A model generated the notes under the pieces. That model was not told the origin of the DNA. It did not search any database and saw only the letters and a program-made list of their open reading frames with translations. From the NCBI RefSeq assembly GCF_001468285.1, contig NZ_LNSB01000043.1, positions 1-46,964 of the forward strand: 46,964 bases of DNA. The letters run 5' to 3'. Shown one piece after another: positions 31,567 through 39,863 of this stretch. A program made the translations under genes and the position numbers. Source of the stretch: Sphingopyxis sp. HIX. Lineage in GTDB: Bacteria; Pseudomonadota; Alphaproteobacteria; Sphingomonadales; Sphingomonadaceae. Positions within the stretch are counted from its first letter, which is position 1, and the number at the start of each line of letters is the position of its first letter.

Positions 31567-33231
31567 TCATGGTCCTCCCGCAGCAAGATGGGCAGCGGCA
31601 GCCGCGAATATGCGCTGCGCCTCCTCTGCACCCTGTTCGGATTCGATGATGAAGCGCACAGCTGCCAGCATGCGGTCGGCAGGCCAGGCGTCGGGGGAAT
31701 CCATCTTGTCGTCGTCGCCGACGTCATCGCTTTCGCCGCTGCCGCCGCCAATGTCGTTGCCGTCATCCGCACCACCGCCATCATCGTCCTCCGGCGCAGG
31801 CACGTTGCCACCTCCCTCCTGGGGTCTCTCGGGTTCCGGTTTCGGGCGGGCGCGCAGTTCGTCGAGCTTCTCCTGCAATGTCTTGAGCCTCGACACATGG
31901 CCACCGACCTCATCGGGGTCTCCGCCGGTGAGCTTCTCAGGCTTCAGCCGGGCAAGGATGCGATTGATGGTGGCGGCGACCCGGTCGGCAACGACAGGTT
32001 CGATCCACTCCGCATCGATCGTTCGCGCGAGCCCGGCTATTTCGCTGGCGATCGAGCGGAGCGTCGTCCGGCTCTTCGAGGCTTCCCGGACGAGGGTGAC
32101 GACGCGCTTTGCGACCTTCGTCTTCACGTCAGTGCGGATCTGGCGCCAGGCCGCGCTGTCCTCGAACCCGTCGCGGCGCGCGTTGGGGATTACGGCGGGA
32201 TTGGTGATGAAAATCTCTCCGACGGCGTAGCGTTGGAGGCGGCCTTCGGTGCCACCGAGTGTCAGCTCAGACCCTAAAGTCTCGATGAGGCTCGACCCGT
32301 CTATCTGGATATTTTTCATCCGGAAGCGCACGCCTGCGACCGTGTCGTCGGTAAGTTCTCCCTTGAAGTTCGAACGGGCGATCCAGCCATGCCAGCCGAG
32401 CTCGGCGTTGTTGATGAGTTCGATGTCATTCACGGTCGATGGCTTGCGCGGATCGCTCGTCGGCGTCGCATCGTCATAGGCCTTGAGGATCTGGGTGCGT
32501 TCGCGCTTGTAGCGCGTTTCAACCTCGATCGAGCCGATCGGATGTCCGACTGTCTCGGCGAAATTCCGGATGCGCGGCGCGAAGGTGAAGCGATCCGAAT
32601 AGTCGGTCGGACAAACCTGTCGGAGATAGGGCACCAGCTTTTCGATTTCGGCAAATTCGAGACCGACACCGGTGAGGCCGATCATTTCAACCTCGGTCCA
32701 ATGGGCATCAACCGGTGCCGTCCTGATGTCGCTCGTGGAGCATTGCCGGATGACTTCGCGAATATCCTGATAGTCCGCGCTGGGCTTCATGAAACCTCGC
32801 AGGCGGCCGCAATCGAACTCGACGATGGTCGCGACATCCTCACCGGCCACGGTGGTGGAGAAACGAAGGGTCGTACAATAGGCGATGCCGGCAAGGCGCC
32901 CGATCCCCCGAAATCCTGCATTCAGCGTCGAGCGTTTGGTGCTGGCGCCGACAGACACGAGAATGCCGACGGCCTGCGCGGAGGGAATGCCGGTGCCATC
33001 GTCCTTGACGGTGATCGTGGGACGACTTTGCGAGCCGCTGATCGAAACCGTGACGAGGCCTTCGGCCGGACCGATCAGTTCAACGGCCCGCGCGGCACGG
33101 ATCGCGTCATAGCCATTTTGTACATATTCGCGGATACAGTGCCGCGGATCTTCATACATACCCGTGGTCAGGGATTCGAGCGAATAGGATCCGACGATCA
33201 CTGAGTCGGCGGGCACCTGGGCTTTCGTCAT
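31567..33231 (-). CDS. GHKL (Hsp90/MutL-type) ATPase, paralogue 2
   Basis: 554 residues. ATP-site motifs: N-box with E35 and N39 (REYVQNGYDAI), D77-D-G-T-G81 (VKDDGTGIP), G-box GFRGIGRLAG at 106-115, preceded by VGASTKR. Sequence after this matches paralogue 1 in order, including VGEIFITNPAVIPNARRDGFE. The C-terminal 100 residues are a low-complexity acidic/glycine linker (EDDDGGGADDGNDIGGG) and a final helical domain, LAAVRFIIESEQGAEEAQRI. GHKL ATPases clamp shut on ATP binding and act as chaperones or DNA-binding switches. The start overlaps the PIN gene stop by ATGA. It is the last gene of the operon. Confidence 0.82.
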   Translation of the reverse strand: MTKAQVPADSVIVGSYSLESLTTGMYEDPRHCIREYVQNGYDAIRAARAVELIGPAEGLVTVSISGSQSRPTITVKDDGTGIPSAQAVGILVSVGASTKRSTLNAGFRGIGRLAGIAYCTTLRFSTTVAGEDVATIVEFDCGRLRGFMKPSADYQDIREVIRQCSTSDIRTAPVDAHWTEVEMIGLTGVGLEFAEIEKLVPYLRQVCPTDYSDRFTFAPRIRNFAETVGHPIGSIEVETRYKRERTQILKAYDDATPTSDPRKPSTVNDIELINNAELGWHGWIARSNFKGELTDDTVAGVRFRMKNIQIDGSSLIETLGSELTLGGTEGRLQRYAVGEIFITNPAVIPNARRDGFEDSAAWRQIRTDVKTKVAKRVVTLVREASKSRTTLRSIASEIAGLARTIDAEWIEPVVADRVAATINRILARLKPEKLTGGDPDEVGGHVSRLKTLQEKLDELRARPKPEPERPQEGGGNVPAPEDDDGGGADDGNDIGGGSGESDDVGDDDKMDSPDAWPADRMLAAVRFIIESEQGAEEAQRIFAAAAAHLAAGGP

Positions 33232-35024
33232 CGCAGCAATTCTCCGCTGTTCGGGCCCCAGCCGACAAAACCTATCCGCTCGGGAAGTTCGATCTGGAAA
33301 TTGGTCGGGCCTTCGAGAGTCAGCATGGTCTCAGGGACCACGAACTCGCGCGCCAGTGCTGCGAGCAGATCAGTGACCGGCATTTCCTCGCTCTTGCCGC
33401 CGCTCACGAGCTGACGCGATTCAGGGGCATTCATTTCGAGCAAATCCTTTCCATCGGCCTGGCAACCGATAAGGCGGCTGCCGCTGAGCTGGAGTTCGAT
33501 CGGGATGCCGCGTTCCGGTTCGCCCGGAAGAGCGAGATAGAGTTTCCGGAAGGGATCGAGTGTCGTCGCGATCGTCGCTTCATAGGCGACGCGTGTGTCG
33601 GCGTCGCCGGCGTGATCGAAGAGGATACCGGTGATATCGCTGTGCGCCGTCGGCTTCCTCGGCTCGCCATTTTCGTCAAAATAGGTCTCGCCGAGCATGC
33701 CGACGAGGAGGTTGGCCCGTATCTCCGCCGAATATTCGTCGCCGTTGAGAACATGCTGTGCGAGTTCGATCGGCTTCAGCGCGTCGTCGTTCGACGCTGC
33801 GACAATGCCCCGGCCAATTTGCTTGGCTTGATCGGCATTGACCTGGTGCATATATTCGGTCAGCGCCGCGGCCGCCGCGTTGGTTATGCTCCAGCCTTCC
33901 GCACGGAGCGCGTTAACCGCTCGCCAGACCGGGCCTTCTGTATCCTCCCCGGGCTCGAATATCATGTCCGACGATCCGAAGCTCACGGCAACGGGCTCGC
34001 CCTCGGCACTTTCCCCGCGTCGTTCGGCGCGCCCGTCGCGCACGCTTCCGCGCGGGTTGCCCACATCGGGCTGAAGCGCGCGGACAAGGTTTGTGACGCG
34101 CGCGCCATGACCTGTCCGCAGAATGTGCGTGAGCATTTCGAGCGAGATCACGTGGATCCCTTCGAGGTGCGGGCAGCGAAATTTCGCTTCCTGTGCGAGA
34201 AGCGGGAGCGGAAGGGTGATGAGGCCGCCATTCTGCAGGAGGCCGCCCTCGTCGGTCGCAACGCGTTCGGGATTATAGACCCAGTCCTTCTTGGTGTTGT
34301 CGCGTGTCACGATCACAAGATGCTTGGCTTCCGGCGCACCGCAATCCTGCAGCGCCTCGAGCCACATGATAAGGTCGCCGAAGCGGTTGCGCTTCTTACC
34401 CTTGAGTTGGGCCGATCCTTCGCCTTCCTCGCCTTCTCCATTTTGAGTCCTCACGCCGCCATCGCCGAAGCCGGGAGGAACGTCATGACTGTAGCGCGCC
34501 TCGCCCGTCCGGTTTACCTCATCGTAGATGATCGTCATGTCGGATGTGAGGGCGTGACCGGCGATGAACGGCAGCAAGCGCGCATTTGCGTCATCGTGCC
34601 CGGGGTCGATGTGCTCGGCCCGCTTGGCGAGCGCCTCTCCCGTAGCGAGAAAACCATCAAGCTCGCGTGAGAATTGCTCCATGCTCATGTCGCCGAAGGT
34701 GCGCTCATCGACGTAGCGAAGGCTTTCGGACCGAAATCGCGCCATATAGTTGCTCAGGGTCTTGGCGGTTGCTTTCAAGGGCCATTTTGTCCGCAGCGCG
34801 CGGGTATGATCCCAGGTTTCCTTCGCTGACCAGACGGGAATACGCACCTTGGGCCCGAAGGAATCGAGCGCGTTGAGCAGTTCCTCGCGGGCACTGCGGC
34901 TCATTTCGTAGCAGTGGATGAGAACGCTTGCGTCGACATAAATCCGGGCGCCGTCAGACCGGAAAGCCTCCTGGATCTGCCGCATGCACTCACTGCGAGA
35001 GGGAGCGATTTCCGGAAATATCAT
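33228..35024 (-). CDS. PIN_8-type nuclease with large C-terminal region
   Basis: 598 residues. An N-terminal PIN-like domain (about 25-250) has D31 (IYVDASVLIHCYE), E69 (WSAKETWDHT), D217 and E223 (FGDLIMWLEAL) and D242/D247 (VTRDNTKKDW). This matches the DUF4935/PIN_8 pattern of a late G-D-x-x-x-W and TxDxKxDW. PIN domains are metal-dependent RNases. The remaining 350 residues show no known fold: a charged linker near 330-360, then a helical stretch and a beta-rich end (FQIELPERIGFVGWGPNSGE). A variable 190-212 loop is glycine/lysine-rich. It is translationally coupled to paralogue 2 of the GHKL ATPases. Likely effector nuclease of the operon. Confidence 0.8.
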   Translation of the reverse strand: MIFPEIAPSRSECMRQIQEAFRSDGARIYVDASVLIHCYEMSRSAREELLNALDSFGPKVRIPVWSAKETWDHTRALRTKWPLKATAKTLSNYMARFRSESLRYVDERTFGDMSMEQFSRELDGFLATGEALAKRAEHIDPGHDDANARLLPFIAGHALTSDMTIIYDEVNRTGEARYSHDVPPGFGDGGVRTQNGEGEEGEGSAQLKGKKRNRFGDLIMWLEALQDCGAPEAKHLVIVTRDNTKKDWVYNPERVATDEGGLLQNGGLITLPLPLLAQEAKFRCPHLEGIHVISLEMLTHILRTGHGARVTNLVRALQPDVGNPRGSVRDGRAERRGESAEGEPVAVSFGSSDMIFEPGEDTEGPVWRAVNALRAEGWSITNAAAAALTEYMHQVNADQAKQIGRGIVAASNDDALKPIELAQHVLNGDEYSAEIRANLLVGMLGETYFDENGEPRKPTAHSDITGILFDHAGDADTRVAYEATIATTLDPFRKLYLALPGEPERGIPIELQLSGSRLIGCQADGKDLLEMNAPESRQLVSGGKSEEMPVTDLLAALAREFVVPETMLTLEGPTNFQIELPERIGFVGWGPNSGELLR

Positions 35025-35275
35025 TGTGTGAAAGCCGCCCCGCGCAAGAATTTTATTGGATGCGACGACTGATTACTGATTCAACCTTCTGAGTCGAGGG
35101 TGAACAAACTCGAGTTTGGAAACAGCCCATTGCCGGACAATGCTTCGTCTCGAGCGTTCAAATGAAAGTGCAATGCTATTCGATTGTCCGGATCGGTTCC
35201 AAATAGCGAGCATGGGGCCGCCAGCCCGAAACTGAAGGCTGCTCCGCGCCTGCCGAGCCCCTCACCGAAGACCAC
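35025..35275. other. 251-bp gap inside the rSAM-GHKL-PIN-GHKL operon
   Basis: Separates GHKL paralogue 1 (stop at 35276) from the PIN gene. The 70 bp before the PIN start are unusually AT-rich for this DNA (AATAAAATTC on the minus strand), so a second promoter is possible. A GTG-started frame (35081-35275) begins right after the TGA of paralogue 1, but its translation has no recognisable features. Confidence 0.45.
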
Positions 35276-36808
35276 TCAGGCAATCTGGGCAATAATCCGG
35301 TCGACAAGGCCCTTTGCGGCCGAGCGGTTGACTGAGCAGTTGTAAATTAGAGCAAACATTTCCTCGTAAAAGGCGCGTCGTTCGGGGTTCAGCCGGTCAA
35401 GTGGCGATGCGGGGGCCTGCTCGTCGGACGCCAGCATGTCGAGCTCTTCGCGCAACCCGTCGAGCTCCAGGCGCGTCTGTTGATGCACATCGACGACGAG
35501 CTCCGTTTGGCCGGTATGCTTCTCGGCACGCATCAGCGCGAGTTCGACCGAAAGCGCCACGCGGTCGCGCTCGGCGGCACCAAGGCTTCCCTGTCTCAGG
35601 ATTGAAAGCCCTTCGCGGGCGGAGGCTTGCTCGAGCTCGATATCGCGCACCCGCTTGCGCTCCCGCGAACTGGTGCGGCAGCGGTTAGCAACCTCGCGTC
35701 CGTGCGGCGCGAGATGGTTCTTCAAATTCGCGAGATGGATGTTGCGCTCAAAATCGTCCCGGCGCCCATTCGGGACTATGCGGGGATCGAGAATATGGAT
35801 TTCACCGACCGCCCAGCTGTCGAAACGCTGTTCGGGGAATGCGTCGGCGAGAACGCCCGCATCGCCAATCTGAATATTGCCGGCGCGCACGCGAAGTCCA
35901 CGGACCTTGGTCGAAGGATGGATTGCGCCTTCATAATCATGATGGGCGATCCATCCGAGCGCCGCGGTCCCGCCATCCGTCGACGGGATTTCCACGAAGC
36001 TGATTTCATGCAGCCGAAGCGGACGAACGCCCTCTACCAAGATCTCGTCGACATGTGGACGCATGAGCGGCGGTTCGCCGTTGATGGAAATTTCAATACC
36101 GGCCATGTCAAGCTCGGCCGAAAGCTTCGCGACGATGCCCTCCCGGTGCGAAAAGGCGGTGTTGAGCGGAAGCGGCGCGACCTGGGACAGGTAATCGGCG
36201 ACGGCGCCCGGCGACATGAGCCGGTCGTCACCGTGGCGCACCACCCCCTCGAGCCTGACCTCGAAAAAGGGAGGGCCGGCTTCGGTTTCTATATGTGTTT
36301 CTGTGACGGCCGCGACCAGCGCGGGAAGATCGCGGTGATCGTCGGGGTCCTTGAGCGCAGCGCGCATACGCTGACAGTCCCATCGCATTGTTGACACAAT
36401 GTCCTCGCCGCGCGCGCGCGACCGGAACGTCAGCGCGCGCGCATAGGCCAGTCCCGACAGCCGGCCGACGCCGCGAAACCCCCGCGCCTGCGTGCCCCGT
36501 TTGAGACTCGCCCCTACAGCCGTCAATCTTGCGGCGAAACCCTGCATCGGCAGGCCGTCCCCGTCATCGCGAATGACGATTGTGCGCGCGGCGGGATCGA
36601 GCGCGATCTGGACCTGTCCGGCGGGATGCCCGGCGGCGCGCGCGGCATCGATCGCATCGGCCGAGTTCTGAATATATTCCCGGTAAACCGTAAGTGGGTC
36701 GACATACATCGCCGTCGAGAGGAGTTCGATGATGTCCTTTCCAACCGTCGCGGTCTGCTCGAGTTGGCTTTCCGCGTCGCCGCGACCAAGCTGCATCATC
36801 GTATTCAT
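35276..36808 (-). CDS. GHKL (Hsp90/MutL-type) ATPase, paralogue 1
   Basis: 510 residues. ATP-site motifs: E44 and N48 (REYIQNSADAI), D81-D-G-D-G85 (IRDDGDGLP), VGASLKR, and GFRGVGRLSG at 110-119. The middle domain has EDIVSTMRWDCQRMRAAL, whose counterpart in paralogue 2 is EDVATIVEFDCGRLRGFM, and ends VGEIHILDPRIVPNGRRDDFE. After that comes a helical/coiled-coil C-terminus (RKRVRDIELEQASAREGLS). It lacks the acidic tail of paralogue 2. The two are ancient paralogues that may form a heterodimeric clamp. The start overlaps the radical SAM stop by ATGA, so the two are translationally coupled. Confidence 0.83.
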   Translation of the reverse strand: MNTMMQLGRGDAESQLEQTATVGKDIIELLSTAMYVDPLTVYREYIQNSADAIDAARAAGHPAGQVQIALDPAARTIVIRDDGDGLPMQGFAARLTAVGASLKRGTQARGFRGVGRLSGLAYARALTFRSRARGEDIVSTMRWDCQRMRAALKDPDDHRDLPALVAAVTETHIETEAGPPFFEVRLEGVVRHGDDRLMSPGAVADYLSQVAPLPLNTAFSHREGIVAKLSAELDMAGIEISINGEPPLMRPHVDEILVEGVRPLRLHEISFVEIPSTDGGTAALGWIAHHDYEGAIHPSTKVRGLRVRAGNIQIGDAGVLADAFPEQRFDSWAVGEIHILDPRIVPNGRRDDFERNIHLANLKNHLAPHGREVANRCRTSSRERKRVRDIELEQASAREGLSILRQGSLGAAERDRVALSVELALMRAEKHTGQTELVVDVHQQTRLELDGLREELDMLASDEQAPASPLDRLNPERRAFYEEMFALIYNCSVNRSAAKGLVDRIIAQIA

Positions 36809-38418
36809 GCTGCCACCTTTCGGTTCGCCGACGCCTCAATCGGCTCTTCTTCGGCGTCAAGGCCCGCATCCTCAACGCGTTCGTCCTCTGGAACCCCGAG
36901 GTCAGCGGCAACCTTTGGCCAGGAACCCCGTCCGCTCCAGATTGCCGCAAGAAGTTCCTTCGAGCGAGGCATATAGAATTGGAGGATGCTGCGAACGGCC
37001 GCATCGTCGGTCATTTCGGTCAAAGTCGGATAATGGCGCGGGTCGCACGATGAAAGGAGCGTTATCAGTTCATGGCGCCGGTCCGGCGAGAGCCGGGAGG
37101 CCTGGGCCACATAGTCATCATATTCGGCCCGCCCGCCCTGCTTGTCATACCAGTCGCGGTTGAAGATCATGTCGTGCGGCATCATCAGGATATTCTCGAA
37201 TTCGGCCACGGTGTCACCGAACGCCCGACGGAAAAATTCGGGGGCGCCGCTCACGACACCATGTGTCGCTTGAAGGATGAGTTGCATCGACCGCAGCTGG
37301 TAGCGCGACCAGTGCTCGCCAATATGACCGCGGTCCGGTCGGTTAGTCGGCTGGAAACGCATGGGGAAGGACCAGACGCGAATGTCGAGTTCTTCGTTCA
37401 GCGTCACGTTGAGGCGCATGCGCTCGAAGAGATCCGCAGGCGTATCGTGGAAATTATAGAGCATGTAATTCGAGAGCTCGGTAAGCCCATGTTCGTGAGC
37501 GTAGCGCACCGCCTGCTCATAGGGCTTGCGAACGCCGAGATGATCGAATGCGATGCGCAAGGGCTTGAGACAGATCGATGCCAATTCCCGCAGGTACATC
37601 GGGTCCTTGCACAGAATGCGCGCATCGACGCCTTGATTGAAATCGACCCGGCGCTGAACGGGGACGCGCGAGCCCGACCGCAAAAGCTTCGCGCCCGGGG
37701 TGAAGCCGAGATCGCGAATCTCGGCGATGATCTCCTTGAACCGCGGGCTTGCGACAACATTGTTGTCCATGAGAATAAGGTCCTTCTTGGGACCATATTT
37801 CTCGTCGATCGCACGGACGATATCGGTCAACGATTCGACGTCACGCTGCATGCCCTCGAGCTTTGGCACGCCGCAGAACTGGCATTTGCGAATGCAGCCG
37901 CGGGACGTGTACGCAAAATAAGCGTCGCGGACGGGATATTGATAGTCGATCTGCGAGAGGATGCTGTAGTCGGGCACGAGGTCTTCTATGGGCATTCCCG
38001 CGTGATCGTCGGAATAGAGCTCCTCAGAAAAATCGTCGAGTTGCAGCGAAATTGCCGGCGCATCCGAAAGCAGTCCCTTGATGAAGCGTACACCCTGCCA
38101 GCGCCGTTCCTCAAGAAAGCGTTCGTGCATCAATGAGGCGGCGATGCCACCGACGAACACCTTGTCGGCCTGGCCGTTCGCGACCTTCAAAGCATAATCG
38201 ATGCTGTTCGCGATGCGGGGATATTCAAACGAGAACAATGTCGTCACGTAGATGCGGTCCCAGGCTTTGGACAGCACGCTCGGATCCTCGCCCTTTACAA
38301 AGCGGACATGGTCCTTCTTGCCGTCGGGCCCGTGATACTGCGCGATCTTCATCAGGCCGAGGGGCGGATATTTATTCTTGTAGCCCGGCTCGATAAGCAG
38401 GATTTTCCTGTCAGCCAT
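36805..38418 (-). CDS. Radical SAM protein with B12-binding-like N-terminus
   Basis: 537 residues from the ATG at 38418 (AAGG 7 nt upstream). The iron-sulfur motif is C175-x3-C179-x2-C182 in YTSRGCIRKCQFCG. The N-terminal part (1-150) begins ILLIEPGYKNKYPPLGLMKI, like the B12-binding domains of the methylthiotransferase/BchE class, though no DxHxxG cobalamin motif is seen. The central barrel includes LILMDNNVVASPRFKEII and RVDFNQGVDARIL. The C-terminal 150 residues are helical and probably bind substrate or partners; the last 30 are acidic. The product is unknown: methylation, thiolation or oxidative modification of RNA, protein or nucleotide is open. It is the first gene of the operon with GHKL paralogue 1. 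Confidence 0.85.
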   Translation of the reverse strand: MADRKILLIEPGYKNKYPPLGLMKIAQYHGPDGKKDHVRFVKGEDPSVLSKAWDRIYVTTLFSFEYPRIANSIDYALKVANGQADKVFVGGIAASLMHERFLEERRWQGVRFIKGLLSDAPAISLQLDDFSEELYSDDHAGMPIEDLVPDYSILSQIDYQYPVRDAYFAYTSRGCIRKCQFCGVPKLEGMQRDVESLTDIVRAIDEKYGPKKDLILMDNNVVASPRFKEIIAEIRDLGFTPGAKLLRSGSRVPVQRRVDFNQGVDARILCKDPMYLRELASICLKPLRIAFDHLGVRKPYEQAVRYAHEHGLTELSNYMLYNFHDTPADLFERMRLNVTLNEELDIRVWSFPMRFQPTNRPDRGHIGEHWSRYQLRSMQLILQATHGVVSGAPEFFRRAFGDTVAEFENILMMPHDMIFNRDWYDKQGGRAEYDDYVAQASRLSPDRRHELITLLSSCDPRHYPTLTEMTDDAAVRSILQFYMPRSKELLAAIWSGRGSWPKVAADLGVPEDERVEDAGLDAEEEPIEASANRKVAA

Positions 38419-38905
38419 GGGCCACCTTGCCTTGTGCGTGGAACCCCGTTTCCACCCGGAAACAGGCACGTCCGGCCGCCAGCCGGCCGACTGCCGCCGG
38501 GCGTGCAAATTCCCTCTCGATTCCTCGCTTGCTCATCTTGCGACCGCCCCCGAATTACAGTGCTGGCCTGCACTGTGGCAGTCTCATACTGCGCGTCAAG
38601 AAATAACCAAGGCTATTGCCGCGACGCTTTTCAGAGGCGCTCCGGGGCGTCGCGGACGTTTTGCCGGCATGGGCCTGACGGTGGGAGGCTGCCGGTCCGA
38701 CCGCGACGGTCGCGAGGCAGACTAACCCGAACGTCCGCTTTTGGGTGCTGCATGGAGGGGAACGAAACGAGCCGTCCCGGGTCTGTCGCGGACGGAATCG
38801 GCCATCGACACCGCGTCAGGCGGTGCGCCGCGGACGACACGCTCGCTGATCTTCGCGGTGGAGCCGGCGCCCGCCCGGGGCGACAAGGAGAGGTGCGCAG
38901 CGCCG
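38419..38905. other. Upstream region of the radical SAM operon
   Basis: 487 bp with no credible gene. On the minus strand it should hold the operon promoter. Contents: palindrome at 38557-38576, hairpin GTTTCC (38448-38453) / GGAAAC (38458-38463) between promoter and gene, and a sequence TGTAAT beside the palindrome that could be a -10 box, without a clear -35 match. Confidence 0.5.
38557..38576. promoter_or_regulatory. Palindromic operator candidate
   Basis: ACAGTGC-tggcct-GCACTGT, perfect 7-bp arms with a 6-nt spacer, 139 bp upstream of the radical SAM start. The arms and spacing are typical of a dimeric repressor site. TGTAAT, a possible -10 box on the minus strand, overlaps one arm. Confidence 0.5.
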
Positions 38906-39094
38906 TCATCGAATCCAGGCCAGCACGCATCCGGGTTGGGCTGGCAGCGTAGCCGTCACACGGACCGGTTGAAACGGATCGCCTGTGCGCACCACATAGT
39001 GGTTGCAGCCGGTAGCATACCGAAGACGGGTCGCGAGGACATAGGCATGCTCGAACGAGGCGAGGCGCGCCCGCAGAGGTGACAGGGTCTTCAT
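38906..39094 (-). CDS. Small conserved-looking ICE protein
   Basis: 62 residues from the ATG at 39094. It begins MKTLSPLRARLASFEHAYVL, continues LRYATGCNHYVVRTGDP, and ends with a short hydrophobic strand. Not assigned to a family; I have the impression that similar short proteins accompany DUF932 and DUF5983 genes on alphaproteobacterial elements. It runs in the same direction as the genes upstream of it (39135-40715), with a 40-bp gap. Confidence 0.55.
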   Translation of the reverse strand: MKTLSPLRARLASFEHAYVLATRLRYATGCNHYVVRTGDPFQPVRVTATLPAQPGCVLAWIR

Positions 39095-39134
39095 GGGAGT
39101 GTCCGGGATAGTGTGCACAACGCGGAGCCGAGGT

Positions 39135-39428
39135 TCAGTCGCCCTCAAGGGCGATCGCAATGGCATGCAGCGCATTGGCAAGATTGTGTTCGATCTCCGC
39201 GCTGGTCATACCGAGGCGGGTCGCGATTTCGCTGATCGCCAGATCATCGACGCGGTGCATCATGAAAACGGCGAGCTGGTCGACGGGAAGCGCGTCAACG
39301 GCGGCTCGGTATCGAGAACGGAGATCGGCGGTGCCCGGCGCGGCGGAAAAAAACCGCAGGGATGCAAGGCAAGCGCGGGCCGCGCGCTGAAGCGCGGCGC
39401 CGGCGCGGCGGGCGGCGTGACGGAACAT
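39135..39428 (-). CDS. Sigma-70 region-4-like DNA-binding protein
   Basis: 97 residues from the ATG at 39428 (GAGG 9 nt upstream); an ATG at 39437 has no spacing for its ribosome site. The second half resembles sigma-factor region 4: YRAAVDALPVDQLAVFMMHR, then DLAISEIATRLGMTSAEIEH, then NLANALHAIAIAL. There is no region 2, so it cannot act as a complete ECF sigma factor. A basic/aromatic N-terminus precedes it. Likely transcription regulator of the element. Confidence 0.7.
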   Translation of the reverse strand: MFRHAARRAGAALQRAARACLASLRFFSAAPGTADLRSRYRAAVDALPVDQLAVFMMHRVDDLAISEIATRLGMTSAEIEHNLANALHAIAIALEGD

Positions 39429-39498
39429 GACGGTCATCCTCTTGGTGTGGCATCGCTCGGGCTGCCTGCTCCCCAGCCCTCTTCCCTCCGTCGCGCCG

Positions 39499-39786
39499 CT
39501 ACCAGGGAAAGGTCGGCAGCACCGCCTCGGTGGGGCCGTCGCAGTCGAGGAGAATATAGTCACAGCCATACGCCCGCCCGAGCGCCAGGATCGGAGGAAT
39601 TTCCTTCGGCAGATGCCGCGCAGTATTGCCGGTCTCGATCCGGGTAGGCAGGAACCAGCCATATTGGGTCGGCGCGACGGGCAATGGCTGGCGTACGGGC
39701 GGCAGGTCGGCCCAGTCGCTGAGCAGCTGACCGGTCGCACAGCGTATGTGCGCTGTGCTGAGCACGAGATATTGTCCGGTTTCCAT
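39499..39786 (-). CDS. DUF5983-like protein
   Basis: 95 residues; AAGGAG lies 10 nt before the ATG. METGQYLVLSTAHIRCATGQ, PTQYGWFLPT and YGCDYILLDCDG match my memory of the DUF5983 family, a short plasmid/ICE protein often encoded by DUF932 and strawberry-notch clusters. Function unknown; it may bind nucleic acid or modulate replication, but nothing in the sequence shows that. Confidence 0.68.
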   Translation of the reverse strand: METGQYLVLSTAHIRCATGQLLSDWADLPPVRQPLPVAPTQYGWFLPTRIETGNTARHLPKEIPPILALGRAYGCDYILLDCDGPTEAVLPTFPW

Positions 39787-39863
39787 GATATTGGTCTCCT
39801 TTGCTCAGGCGTGGCGGAGGGCTGCCGCGAGGGCGGGGCTCGCCGGATCAAAATCAGCGGCCC

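Noticed and set aside
35081..35275. GTG-started 64-codon frame directly after GHKL paralogue 1
   Set aside because: Good position for a coupled gene but no ribosome site, no motif and odd composition; kept only as a note on the gap.
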